Positions 8,047 through 16,645 of a DNA stretch of 40,091 nt are shown piece after piece (position 1 is the first letter of the stretch; each line of letters opens with the position of its first letter). The notes below the pieces were generated by a model that worked only from the letters and a program-made list of their open reading frames with translations, did no database searches and was not told where the DNA came from. The translations under genes and the position numbers were made by a program. The DNA is from an uncultured Saprospiraceae bacterium (GTDB lineage: Bacteria; Bacteroidota; Bacteroidia; Chitinophagales; Saprospiraceae). Location: NCBI GenBank assembly GCA_937959275.1, contig CALGLU010000027.1:1-40091 (forward strand), in the 5' to 3' direction.

Positions 8047-9330
8047 TTACAAGCCACTTGCCGTTGTTTCTAATCCTCTTGTTTCAATTAACGATTCCCT
8101 GATTTGGAGTTTTCTATAACAGGCAATCGGGTCGATTGCGCCGCCTGAGCGTTTGCTTGCCTCTTGGACCAAAGGACGTAAATCGGTTCGATATGCATCT
8201 TGTAAAAGCGATTGCGCCTGAGTGACATCGTTCGCTGCTCTATGCTTTTCTAAGTCAGCGTGGTTGACAATTAATGCCTGCGCGTAGGCAAGTTGGATCG
8301 CTTCTAGGCTTTGCATCAAATCTTCTAGTGGGTCTTTGACATTATGGCTCGCATCTATCATCCAAGCTAGGGGCGGATTGTTCGCATCATTGTTATTTAT
8401 GCCATACACCAATTCATTAAAGATTAAGAAGAGTTGGTATGGTTTAATACTGCCTACAGTCAGGTCATCATCTCCATATTTGCTATCATTAAAGTGGAAG
8501 CCTCCCAGTTTACCGCGCCACATTAATGTTGAGACTATTTGCTCGATATTGGTATTGGGTAGATGATGGCCTAGGTCGACGAGGCAATAGGCATTTTCGC
8601 CACACTCATTAGCTAATAAATGAGAAGTACCCCAATCCTGAATGACTGTACTATAAAAATTTGGTTCGTAAGGTTTGTATTCAATATAGAGTTTCCAATC
8701 CGCCGGCATGTAATTATAAATTTCTTTGAGACTGTCTAGCGTTCGAGATAAGGCTTTTCTGAAATTTAATTGTCCTGGAAAAGAAGAGCCATCTGCTAAC
8801 CAAACTGTCAAACTTTTTGAACCCAAGGCCACACCGATATCAATCACCTCTTTATTATGTTGTACAGCCAGTGATCTGACAGCCTCATTCGTATGACAAA
8901 GTGATCCATGTTTATAGCTATTAGATTGACCAGGCTGATCTTGAAATGTATTTGAATTAACAGCGTCAAAGACGATGTTGTGGGAGGCTGCTAAGTCTTT
9001 TATTGCTTGTGGATTTTCTGGAATATCCCAAGGAATGTGGAGCGATATAGCGCCAGCTGATTGTGTCAATGCATGGATGATGCCGACGTCCCCAATTTTT
9101 TCTTCTAATGTAGAAGGTTCGCCACCCATAGAAAATCGTCCAAAGCGCGTGCCTCCCATACCCAATGCCCAACTTGGAATCGCTACTTGAAAGTCTTTAA
9201 TTTGTTGAATCACATGCTCTACATCGATGCCTCGCTTAGCTAGCTGATCCCCAAGAAACTGAAATTTTTCACGATGACTTGCGATGCATGTCTCATTAAA
9301 CGAGTTGACTTGTGCAGGTGCAATTTTCAT
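8047..9330 (-). CDS. rhaI: L-rhamnose isomerase, RhaI (Pseudomonas stutzeri) type
   Basis: A 427-residue TIM-barrel sugar isomerase that interconverts L-rhamnose and L-rhamnulose, with two divalent metal ions. Diagnostic stretches are IPSWALGMGGTRFGRF near 52-67, FQDQPGQSNSYKHGSL, and the metal-site segments KLYIEYKPYEP (Glu), CLVDLGHH (Asp) and GGFHFNDSKYGDDDL (His, Asp). This is the RhaI class, not the RhaA class of Enterobacteria. It is second in the operon, 84 bases after the aldolase-dehydrogenase stop and 13 bases before rhaK. The ATG at 9330 gives the family-like N-terminus MKIAPAQVNSFNE. Confidence 0.94.
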   Translation of the reverse strand: MKIAPAQVNSFNETCIASHREKFQFLGDQLAKRGIDVEHVIQQIKDFQVAIPSWALGMGGTRFGRFSMGGEPSTLEEKIGDVGIIHALTQSAGAISLHIPWDIPENPQAIKDLAASHNIVFDAVNSNTFQDQPGQSNSYKHGSLCHTNEAVRSLAVQHNKEVIDIGVALGSKSLTVWLADGSSFPGQLNFRKALSRTLDSLKEIYNYMPADWKLYIEYKPYEPNFYSTVIQDWGTSHLLANECGENAYCLVDLGHHLPNTNIEQIVSTLMWRGKLGGFHFNDSKYGDDDLTVGSIKPYQLFLIFNELVYGINNNDANNPPLAWMIDASHNVKDPLEDLMQSLEAIQLAYAQALIVNHADLEKHRAANDVTQAQSLLQDAYRTDLRPLVQEASKRSGGAIDPIACYRKLQIRESLIETRGLETTASGL

Positions 9331-9414
9331 AGTAGAGTGATTGAAAAGAATCAGTCATCCAAAGGACATCTGACTCTACAAATAAGCATAAAAAAACTAT
9401 CTTTTTAAATCTAA

Positions 9415-11529
9415 CTACCTAACAAAAGCAGTTGCCATTCCTCCATCTACATTAATCGTGTTGCCTGTACTTTTATCTAAAATAGCAACAAGAGAAAAAA
9501 CAGCATTGGCTATATCATCGGGTAGAATAATTTCATTAAGTAAGTTACGCTTTGCATAGTGCTCAGGCAAGTCCTCGACTTCGACTCCATGAGCCTTAGC
9601 TCTTCCTTCCGCCCATTCACCTTCCCATATTTTACTGCCGACGATGACCCCATCAGGATTTACCGTATTGACTCGGATATTGTCTTTACCTAACTCTGCT
9701 GCCAATAATCTTGTCATATGCTGCTGCGCTGCTTTAGCCGTCCCGTAGCCAACATTATTCGGGCCAGAGACAAGTCCATTTTTAGAGGCAATGTTTACAA
9801 TGCAGCCGCCAAGACCTTGTGCTCGTAAGATCTGAACACCTTGCTGAGCCATTAAAAATTGACCTTTCACGAGTACATTTTGGAGTAAGTCCCAATTCTC
9901 AAGGGTATGCTCCTCTAAAGGCTTTGAAATGGCGAGTCCTGCAGAATGGATTATAAAATCAACGCCACCAAATTCTAAGCAAGCCAGTTGGTATGCGTTC
10001 TGAATACTTTCGAGATCAGTCACATCACAAACGGCATATGCTGAGACATCTTTATCGTAGCTAAGATTAGCAACTTCTAGCCGTTCCTCGCTGACATCTG
10101 TTAAGAACACATTAGCTCCTTCTGCTGCCAGCTTATCTGCGATGGCCTTCCCAATGCCACCACCTGCGCCAGTGATAATGGCCACTTTGCGAGACAATGG
10201 TTGTTCAGGTGGCTGCCTTTTTAATTTATCTTCTTCTAAGAGCCAGTATTCGATATTGAACGCTTCTTGACGAGATAAGGCTGTATATGCTGTGATGGCT
10301 TCAGCACCACGCATGACATTGATCGCATTGATATAAAACTCTGCGGCTACTCTCGCTGTCTGTTTATTTTTTGCAAAGGTAAACATACCAATGCCTGGAT
10401 ACAGAATGACAACAGGGTTAGGGTCTCTTACGGGTGGACTATTGTGATGTTTGCATGCTTCATAATATACCAAATAATCTTTACGATATGCTTCAAAAGC
10501 AGGGAGAAGTTGATCCTTTATTTTGTCAACTTCAGTCAAGTCAGTCTCAACACCTAAATCCAAGACGAGAGGTTTGATTTTAGTACGTAAAAAGTGATCA
10601 GGGCAGGACGTGCCTAAGGGCGCTAGCTTAGAGAGGTCTTTGCTATTGATAAATTCTAGTACGGTGTCACTGTGTGTAAAATGACCAATCATTTGTTGTT
10701 CTTGTGAGCACAGACCTCTTAGAATGGGAGCGAGTTTAGACGCTTGCTCCAATCGTTGGGTGGCGTCGGGGCTCTTTATTTTTTGGCCCCCAAAGCTTGT
10801 TTTGTTACCCGTTCTTGCTTCTATATAGACGGACGCTTGTTCGATGACTTCCAAACTATTTAAATAGCATGCTAAAGACGTATCTCCCCATGTAAATAAT
10901 CCATGTCCTCCCAAAACAATGCCTCGAATACCAAGATTTTGCTTCAAACATTCTTCTAACTGCAAACCGAGATCAAAGCCTGGTCGCTGCCAAGGCACCC
11001 ATCCCATGGAGTCTCCCCAGATTTCTTTTGTAATCCGTTGACTATCTTTTGCAGCTGCTATACCAATCAATGCATCGGGATGCAAATGATCTATATGTTT
11101 AAAAGGCAGTAAGCCATGCAATGCGGTATCAATGGAAGGCGCGCGGCTATCAAGATCATAAATACAATGGTAAAAAAGCCCTACCATTTCATCTTCGTGC
11201 TCTAAGCCACGATAAATACTTTTCAACGCACGTAAGCGATGCGTATATAAGCCGGCTATGCCAGCTCTTTTGAGGGTGCCGATATCTCCCCCCGAACCTT
11301 TGATCCACATCACTTCTACGGCTTCACCTGTTAAGGGGTCTTTTTCGATTGTCTTACAGCTTGTATTGCCACCGCCATAATTGGTTATTCTTAAATCTGC
11401 TCCTAGCAAATTAGAACGATATATAAAGAGTTCGACTTGATCATCATTTAATGTAGCAGCTTTCTTTTCGTCCCAAAGAAAATCAACATGATTAAAAATC
11501 GCAGGTCGCTTATTTAAATCGACATCCAT
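9415..11529 (-). CDS. Bifunctional rhamnulose-1-phosphate aldolase/L-lactaldehyde dehydrogenase
   Basis: A 704-residue fusion of the type called RhaEW or RhaD-SDR. The N-terminal class II aldolase domain (about 30-430) cleaves L-rhamnulose 1-phosphate to dihydroxyacetone phosphate and L-lactaldehyde. Probable zinc-site histidines lie in DHLHPDAL near 148 and LGGHGLFTWGD near 210. The C-terminal short-chain dehydrogenase domain (about 446-704) has the NAD loop TGAGGGIGKAIA and the catalytic YGTAK near 595, and oxidises lactaldehyde to lactate in related enzymes. The fusion keeps the toxic aldehyde on one protein. It is the first gene of the rhamnose operon; a TAAATTTG -7 box and the TCCTGTACT motif lie upstream. 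Confidence 0.94.
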   Translation of the reverse strand: MDVDLNKRPAIFNHVDFLWDEKKAATLNDDQVELFIYRSNLLGADLRITNYGGGNTSCKTIEKDPLTGEAVEVMWIKGSGGDIGTLKRAGIAGLYTHRLRALKSIYRGLEHEDEMVGLFYHCIYDLDSRAPSIDTALHGLLPFKHIDHLHPDALIGIAAAKDSQRITKEIWGDSMGWVPWQRPGFDLGLQLEECLKQNLGIRGIVLGGHGLFTWGDTSLACYLNSLEVIEQASVYIEARTGNKTSFGGQKIKSPDATQRLEQASKLAPILRGLCSQEQQMIGHFTHSDTVLEFINSKDLSKLAPLGTSCPDHFLRTKIKPLVLDLGVETDLTEVDKIKDQLLPAFEAYRKDYLVYYEACKHHNSPPVRDPNPVVILYPGIGMFTFAKNKQTARVAAEFYINAINVMRGAEAITAYTALSRQEAFNIEYWLLEEDKLKRQPPEQPLSRKVAIITGAGGGIGKAIADKLAAEGANVFLTDVSEERLEVANLSYDKDVSAYAVCDVTDLESIQNAYQLACLEFGGVDFIIHSAGLAISKPLEEHTLENWDLLQNVLVKGQFLMAQQGVQILRAQGLGGCIVNIASKNGLVSGPNNVGYGTAKAAQQHMTRLLAAELGKDNIRVNTVNPDGVIVGSKIWEGEWAEGRAKAHGVEVEDLPEHYAKRNLLNEIILPDDIANAVFSLVAILDKSTGNTINVDGGMATAFVR

Positions 11530-11559
11530 CTGTTACTAATATTTGAGGTTTCTTATTTC

Positions 11560-11606
11560 CAAATTTATGTATTGGTTAGGCATTTGGTATCCTGTACTGT
11601 GTGGCA
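11560..11606 (-). promoter_or_regulatory. Rhamnose operon promoter region with candidate operator
   Basis: On the minus strand a TAAATTTG sequence (11560-11567) fits the Bacteroidota -7 consensus TAnnTTTG, about 30 bases before the aldolase-dehydrogenase ATG. The motif GGTATCCTGTACTGTGTGGC (plus strand, 11586-11605) lies 18 bases upstream, where the -33 element would be. That is a natural position for a repressor or activator site. The motif recurs at 16477, 16582 and 21818. Confidence 0.55.
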
Positions 11607-11728
11607 CAATCAAGAGACATATCCTGCAGGCAATTTTCCAAGTAAGGTGTTGACATGAAATTGGAAAATATATTGTGTTTTTAAACGTCTGTGTAATTGT
11701 ACTAACATTTTTTAATATAAACTAAAAA

Positions 11729-12814
11729 TTGTCTTACTTTAGAGATGGTTGTTTTAACACATTTCTATTGGACAAACTTGAATATATAAAAATTGATGAG
11801 GCCTCAAGAATACCTAAATATAAACAGGTCATGGATTCCATCATTGCAGGCATTCATGAACGCGAATTACAGATAGGTGATAAAATTCTGTCTATAAATG
11901 CTTTGAGTGAGCGATTTGATTTGTCTAGAGACACGGTTGAAAAAGCATATAGTTTACTTCGAAAGCAAAATATCATTACGTCTGTTCAAGGCAAGGGCTT
12001 TTATGTAGCGAAGACGGATTTGTCCTACAAAGTGAATGTATTGTTTTTAATTAATAAATTGAGTACCTACAAAATGCGCATTTTTAATGCATTTGTGGAG
12101 ACCTTAGGGACAAGTGCTAAAGTAGACTTAGAGATTTATCATTGCCAAGCAGATGTATTTGAGAAGATTGTCAATAGAAAAAAAAATGACTACAACTACT
12201 ACGCTGTCATGCTACACTTTCGAGATGATGACAACCAACACACTGATTGTTCGGATAAGATTCTGGACGTTATCAAACAGATTCCAGAAGATAAATTGAT
12301 TATACTTGACCGTAATGTAGAAAATCATTTCTTACAGGCTGGTCGAGTATATCAGAATTTCACCGAAGACATCTACCAAGCCCTGAATGCTGGAATAGAG
12401 CAATTAAAAAAATATAAAAAGATCATTCTGGTCTATCCGAGCAAAGCTATTTATCCGTACCCGAAAGAGATACTCATTGGCTTCAAACGGTTTTGTATGA
12501 AACACGAATTGGATTGTGAAGTCCTCGATGAAATTTATGAAAGTATGGACCTCCAGATTAAAGATCTCTATATCATCATACAAGAGTCTGACTTGGTCAA
12601 TCTCGTCAAACAAATACGGGATCGACATTATAAATTAGGAGAGGATATCGGTGTCATTTCTTATAATGATACACCACTGAAAGACTTACTTGGTATTACG
12701 GTTATTAGTACGGACTTTAAAAAGATGGGTGCGGCTGCCGCCAACATGATATTATCTAAAAAGGTGTCCAGTATCAAGAACGATTTTAATTATATTAATC
12801 GGTATTCGGCTTAA
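11729..12814 (+). CDS. GntR-type regulator with sugar-binding-like domain, probable rhamnose regulator
   Basis: A 361-residue transcription factor. A GntR winged helix lies near residues 24-92 (RIPKYKQVMDSIIAGIHERELQIGDKILSINALSERFDLSRDTVEKAYSLLRKQNII). It is joined to a periplasmic-binding-protein/LacI-like ligand domain (about 104-355). This GntR-LacI hybrid is frequent in Bacteroidota sugar loci. It is divergent from the rhamnose operon with a 199-bp shared gap that contains the TCCTGTACT motif. There is no ATG before the helix-turn-helix. The start given is TTG at 11729; a second TTG at 11768 (LDKLEYIKIDEASRIP) fits the family N-terminus better. Control of the rhamnose/sulfated-glycan genes is inferred from position. 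Confidence 0.85.
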   Translation: MSYFRDGCFNTFLLDKLEYIKIDEASRIPKYKQVMDSIIAGIHERELQIGDKILSINALSERFDLSRDTVEKAYSLLRKQNIITSVQGKGFYVAKTDLSYKVNVLFLINKLSTYKMRIFNAFVETLGTSAKVDLEIYHCQADVFEKIVNRKKNDYNYYAVMLHFRDDDNQHTDCSDKILDVIKQIPEDKLIILDRNVENHFLQAGRVYQNFTEDIYQALNAGIEQLKKYKKIILVYPSKAIYPYPKEILIGFKRFCMKHELDCEVLDEIYESMDLQIKDLYIIIQESDLVNLVKQIRDRHYKLGEDIGVISYNDTPLKDLLGITVISTDFKKMGAAAANMILSKKVSSIKNDFNYINRYSA

Positions 12815-12920
12815 TGCCAATTTGGTTAGGTGTATTTCTGACAAGTTGTTTCTTAAATTGTAAATAACATCTATTTCAATTCCATCTTGCGTAATACGGT
12901 TATACCTAACTTGTTAAGAT

Positions 12921-13235
12921 TTAAGGTAGATAAAAAACAGATTTCAGCTCTACAGATTGTGGCCTATCATCTGCATTTGTTTCCATTAAATCCTTCATAT
13001 ACGTCCACCATTTTTGACAAGTGGGCGTTTCTGCAATGGCATTCCATTGTTCCTCAGATTCGATTTCTGCATAGCCGAATAAAGTGTGCGTCTCAGCGTC
13101 TAGAAAGATGCTATAGTTGTGTACACCATGATCTTTTAATAATTCTTCCAGTTCAGGCCAAATAGGGTTATGTCTTTTAATATACTCCTCAACCTTGTCT
13201 GGGAAGACGGTCATTTTAAATGCTTTTCGGATCAT
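12921..13235 (-). CDS. rhaM: L-rhamnose mutarotase
   Basis: A 104-residue protein of the RhaM/YiiL family, which interconverts alpha and beta anomers of L-rhamnose so the isomerase receives its preferred form. The whole family pattern is present: [21 protein letters not shown], then [22 protein letters not shown] with the active-site His22, [19 protein letters not shown], and [11 protein letters not shown] with the paired Trp residues. The length equals the usual 104 residues. It follows the two sulfatase genes on the minus strand with a 65-base gap and not the rhaI operon, so its expression is probably tied to polysaccharide degradation. It is convergent with the regulator gene. Confidence 0.95.
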   Translation of the reverse strand: MIRKAFKMTVFPDKVEEYIKRHNPIWPELEELLKDHGVHNYSIFLDAETHTLFGYAEIESEEQWNAIAETPTCQKWWTYMKDLMETNADDRPQSVELKSVFYLP

Positions 13236-13300
13236 GTGCCTAAATTATTTTTAATCAAACTCATATGTTTTATAGTCATTCGTATCGTGATGAATACATT

Positions 13301-14698
13301 TTATGGTTGCCACCACGTATTAATTTTATCAGTGAGTCTTTTTACTTCTGCAGGATATTGACTGGCTACATTATTTGATTCAGATGGGTCTTCTATTAGA
13401 TTGAATAATTGGGGCTCTTTAGAGTAATAACCCAAGTAGCGTTCTTGTCGAGTGGTCGCTTCTTTTTTAACCATGTTAGTATTCGGCAGTATTAATTTCC
13501 ATTCTTTGCCAACTGCTACTTTATAAAGTATAGATTCACTGGGATTGTCAATGTTGGTGATATCGTGATTGTAGGATTCCACAAACACTTCAGATCTATT
13601 ATCTAATTCGGATTGATTTAGGATGTCAATACCAGGCAAGGTTCCCATGTCTACGCCCAACATATTGAGGATGGTTGGCACGATGTCGATATTGCTAACT
13701 AGATTTTCTCTGTTCATGCGTGGCTCGATCTTGCCTGGGTATTTAATCATGAGTGGTGTACGAATACCACCTTCATAAGATGATCGTTTTGATCTAGGTG
13801 CATAGGCTTTTGAGTCGATGGATTGTATCCAGCCGTTATCACAAGTGTAAACAATAATTGTATTGTCATCTAGGCCTGATGCTGACAGATGATTTAATAA
13901 TTCTCCAGTAGTTTGATCAAACCACTCGACCATCGCCCAGTATCTGGCAACGAATGGACTTGGGGCGACTTTCAGATATTTTTCTTCTAATGCCTTTGGT
14001 GGGTTGTGGGGCGTATGTGGTAAGAATGGCGCATACCAAATAAAGAATGGCTTATCTAAAGACTCCGCTTCGTCTATAAAATCATAAATAGGGTCTAGCC
14101 CTTCTCGAGCAATTTTTAAGCCCTCGTCTCCATGCCTGCCTCCCCTAGTATAATCCCCATGAGTCATGCCTTTATCAAAACCAGCATCTTGAGCAGAGCC
14201 GACCCACCATTTACCGGTTTGAAAAGAGTGATACCCAAGATCAGAAAGTGGCTCAGTGATTAACGTGTTTTTATAATAATTGGCAGATAATATTTTATAT
14301 GCGTTGTCTCTTTGTACAGGATAACTATTAGCTGGTATCGTATCCATTGCCAAGACCTCATGACGATTTTTTGTTCCTTCATATTCCACAACAGGATCAT
14401 TGCCTGTTACACCATGTTGAAAAGCATATAAGCCTGTTATCATCGTAGCAAGGGATGGACTACATAGTGGTGCCGTCACATAGCCCTTTGTGAACGTCAA
14501 TGATTCTGCAGCTAGCCTATCAATATGAGGTGTCTCGATATGCTCATGTCCCATGAAGCTATAGTCTGAGTACGCTTGATCATCTGATATGATAAAAATG
14601 ATATTTGGCTTTTGCGGATCAAGTAGCTCATTATGTTTACAACTAATAACAACACAAGAAACGATCATGATGGAGCAAAGTAGATTTATTTTTTTCAT
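13301..14698 (-). CDS. S1-family sulfatase lipoprotein with CSPSL active-site motif
   Basis: A 465-residue sulfatase of the alkaline-phosphatase fold. A lipoprotein signal ends in VISC (Cys20). The fold begins with NIIFIISDDQAYSD (metal Asp39-Asp40), and a metal/substrate segment DNGW lies in the C-terminal half. The formylglycine site reads Cys79-Ser-Pro-Ser-Leu83: the Arg of the classical CxPxR signature is Leu. I recall a Bacteroidota/Planctomycete subfamily with xPSLAT followed by HGxTGNDP, so this is probably a subfamily trait and not decay, but Cys maturation is less certain. It lies 36 bases after the upstream sulfatase and 65 before rhaM, probably one transcript. The likely role is removing sulfate from a rhamnose-containing oligosaccharide in the periplasm. 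Confidence 0.88.
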   Translation of the reverse strand: MKKINLLCSIMIVSCVVISCKHNELLDPQKPNIIFIISDDQAYSDYSFMGHEHIETPHIDRLAAESLTFTKGYVTAPLCSPSLATMITGLYAFQHGVTGNDPVVEYEGTKNRHEVLAMDTIPANSYPVQRDNAYKILSANYYKNTLITEPLSDLGYHSFQTGKWWVGSAQDAGFDKGMTHGDYTRGGRHGDEGLKIAREGLDPIYDFIDEAESLDKPFFIWYAPFLPHTPHNPPKALEEKYLKVAPSPFVARYWAMVEWFDQTTGELLNHLSASGLDDNTIIVYTCDNGWIQSIDSKAYAPRSKRSSYEGGIRTPLMIKYPGKIEPRMNRENLVSNIDIVPTILNMLGVDMGTLPGIDILNQSELDNRSEVFVESYNHDITNIDNPSESILYKVAVGKEWKLILPNTNMVKKEATTRQERYLGYYSKEPQLFNLIEDPSESNNVASQYPAEVKRLTDKINTWWQP

Positions 14699-14734
14699 GT
14701 TATATTACTTTAGGATGAAAGGAGGAATCCTCTT

Positions 14735-16252
14735 CTATTCATTATCCTGATTGATTCTTTTTTTCTGTTCTACAAAATAGGGCTGAAAGGTATAATTAGA
14801 ATTGATATGCCAACGTGCGTTTGATGCAGGCAACAAGGCTTTGTGCATTTCCTTTATGTCTTTGTAATCTTTTACATCTGCTAGGTTTACAAATTCATTC
14901 TTATCAGTTGCCATGTCGTATAATTCTTCAGAGCCATCTTCATAGCTGATGTATCTAAAACCTTTTGTTCTCAGACTGTGGTTAGACCAGCCGTATGTAG
15001 TCAATGAATAAAAGTCATCTATATCCGCTTGTTGGTCATGTATCACAGGCACTAGGCTGCGGCCTTCATTGTGAGGGTTGGGAGGCAGTTGACATAATTC
15101 TAGTAGTGTCGGATAAATAGATAAGAGTTCGACTGGAGCGTCTATCGTTTTATGTTTTGGAATATCAGCACCACTAAAAATAAGGGGAGTTTTGGTCGCT
15201 GTTTCCCAGAGTGCTTGTTTTGCAAAGGTCCCTTTTTCTCCTAAGCGATAGCCATGATCTGACCACAGCACAATGATCGTATTTGATGCGTATTGACTTT
15301 TCTCTAATGCGCTTAACAGTTTGCCAATTTCATTGTCCACAAAACTGATGCAGGCCAGATAGGCTTGTATAATTTTTTTCCAGTTATCCGTTTCAATTGC
15401 CCATTCGGTCGTTGGCATCATGGGAAGATAGGCTAGTTCATTTTTGGCAATCGCTGGGATGTCGTCAAAGTCATTTTTATCATAAGCTGGTAGTTCGATA
15501 TCCTCTAATGGATACAGATCAAACCATTTTTGGAGTACATGAAATGGCACATGTGGTCTCAAATAACCAACCGCCAAAAAAAATGGTCGTTCAGGATCAT
15601 GTTGATTGAGTTGGTCGATGGCCCACTCCGTGTTTTGATAGTCAGGCATATCTTGGTCGCTCTCCGGGAATGGTCCCCAATCTGTACTTGTTCTTCCATA
15701 GTTGTCTGGATCTGTTTTCGCATATCCGTCCCATACCATTCGTTGTTCAGGTTTAGGTCCGAAACTATGGTTTGGTTTTATTCCAGCGAACCTCCCTCCG
15801 GCAATTTCAAAAACTCCCTTTGGTGCAAATGAATGAAACACTTTCCCTACGCCTATAGTCCTGTAGCCGTGTTCTGAAAAATATTCTGGCAATAGAGTTA
15901 TGTCATCCTCCGCCAAGCTGCCTGTCTTTATCGAATTGTCCTTAATCATCCCATAGATACCTGTAGTAGAAGGTCTAAGTCCTGTCAATAAGGAAGCTCT
16001 CGATGGTCCACATAAGGGCGCTTGACAATGTGCATTAGTGAAAGCCGTTCCTCCTAATGCAAGCTTATCCATGTGAGGCGTTATTGCATTGGGATCACCC
16101 ATAAATCCGAGATAGTCGTTCAGATCATCAACTGATATAAAGAGTACATTGGGATATTGCTCCGCTGCTTTATGATTTGAGCTTTTCTGTGTTTGACATG
16201 AATTGAATAAGATATGGCTGAATACGAATAAGACAACCAATTTTTCTTTCAT
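14735..16252 (-). CDS. S1-family sulfatase, iduronate-2-sulfatase-like lipoprotein
   Basis: A 505-residue sulfatase resembling iduronate-2-sulfatases. The start chosen is the ATG at 16252, which gives a clean lipoprotein signal (MKEKLVVLFVFSHILFNSC, lipidated Cys19). The longer frame to 16285 adds 11 residues in front of it. The fold opens with NVLFISVDDLNDYLGFMG. The canonical formylglycine motif LCGPSRASLLTG (Cys81) precedes GRLGEK-like YRLGEKGTFAKQALWE and a C-terminal YDMATDKNEFVNLA. The family suggests a sulfated uronic acid or a similar sugar, which would suit the iduronate of ulvan; the true substrate is not shown. It is first in the minus-strand unit with the second sulfatase and rhaM. 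Confidence 0.92.
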   Translation of the reverse strand: MKEKLVVLFVFSHILFNSCQTQKSSNHKAAEQYPNVLFISVDDLNDYLGFMGDPNAITPHMDKLALGGTAFTNAHCQAPLCGPSRASLLTGLRPSTTGIYGMIKDNSIKTGSLAEDDITLLPEYFSEHGYRTIGVGKVFHSFAPKGVFEIAGGRFAGIKPNHSFGPKPEQRMVWDGYAKTDPDNYGRTSTDWGPFPESDQDMPDYQNTEWAIDQLNQHDPERPFFLAVGYLRPHVPFHVLQKWFDLYPLEDIELPAYDKNDFDDIPAIAKNELAYLPMMPTTEWAIETDNWKKIIQAYLACISFVDNEIGKLLSALEKSQYASNTIIVLWSDHGYRLGEKGTFAKQALWETATKTPLIFSGADIPKHKTIDAPVELLSIYPTLLELCQLPPNPHNEGRSLVPVIHDQQADIDDFYSLTTYGWSNHSLRTKGFRYISYEDGSEELYDMATDKNEFVNLADVKDYKDIKEMHKALLPASNARWHINSNYTFQPYFVEQKKRINQDNE

Positions 16253-16285
16253 GTAAATCATTAGAGTAATATAAGAGTAATCCAT

Positions 16286-16645
16286 TTATTCTGTATCATT
16301 CCATTCAAGCAGAGTCTATTGCTTTTTCTTGTTTTTAAACTTATGAATAGGATGCACAAGAAAGTATGTGGATCGTCATCAGAATTATGACTAAGATTTG
16401 TATCTTTTGTTTGTCATAGTTGAATGATGAAATGCGACCACTTTAGAAATAAATATAAAAAATTAGATACAGAGAAGTGTCCTGTACTATACCGTCATTG
16501 ATGTGACACAAAGCTTTTAAACTCAATAGCAATTGACTTCAGATTTTGTGGACATAGAGTATTCAAAAATTCTGCCGTTCGTACCAAACAGTACAGGATG
16601 GAATGCTCTCTATTATTGGACAAATTTACTTAAGCTTTCTGCACT
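16286..16645. promoter_or_regulatory. Divergent promoter region with two inverted candidate operator sites
   Basis: A 360-bp AT-rich gap between the divergent sulfatase unit and the sulfatase-rhamnosidase gene. It contains GTGTCCTGTACTATACCGTC (16477-16496) and, inverted, TACCAAACAGTACAGGATG (16582-16600). The first would serve the minus-strand unit and the second the plus-strand gene, 46 bases from its ATG. TATTATTG (16611-16618) is a near match to the TAnnTTTG -7 box. No ORF or RNA gene is visible. Confidence 0.55.
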
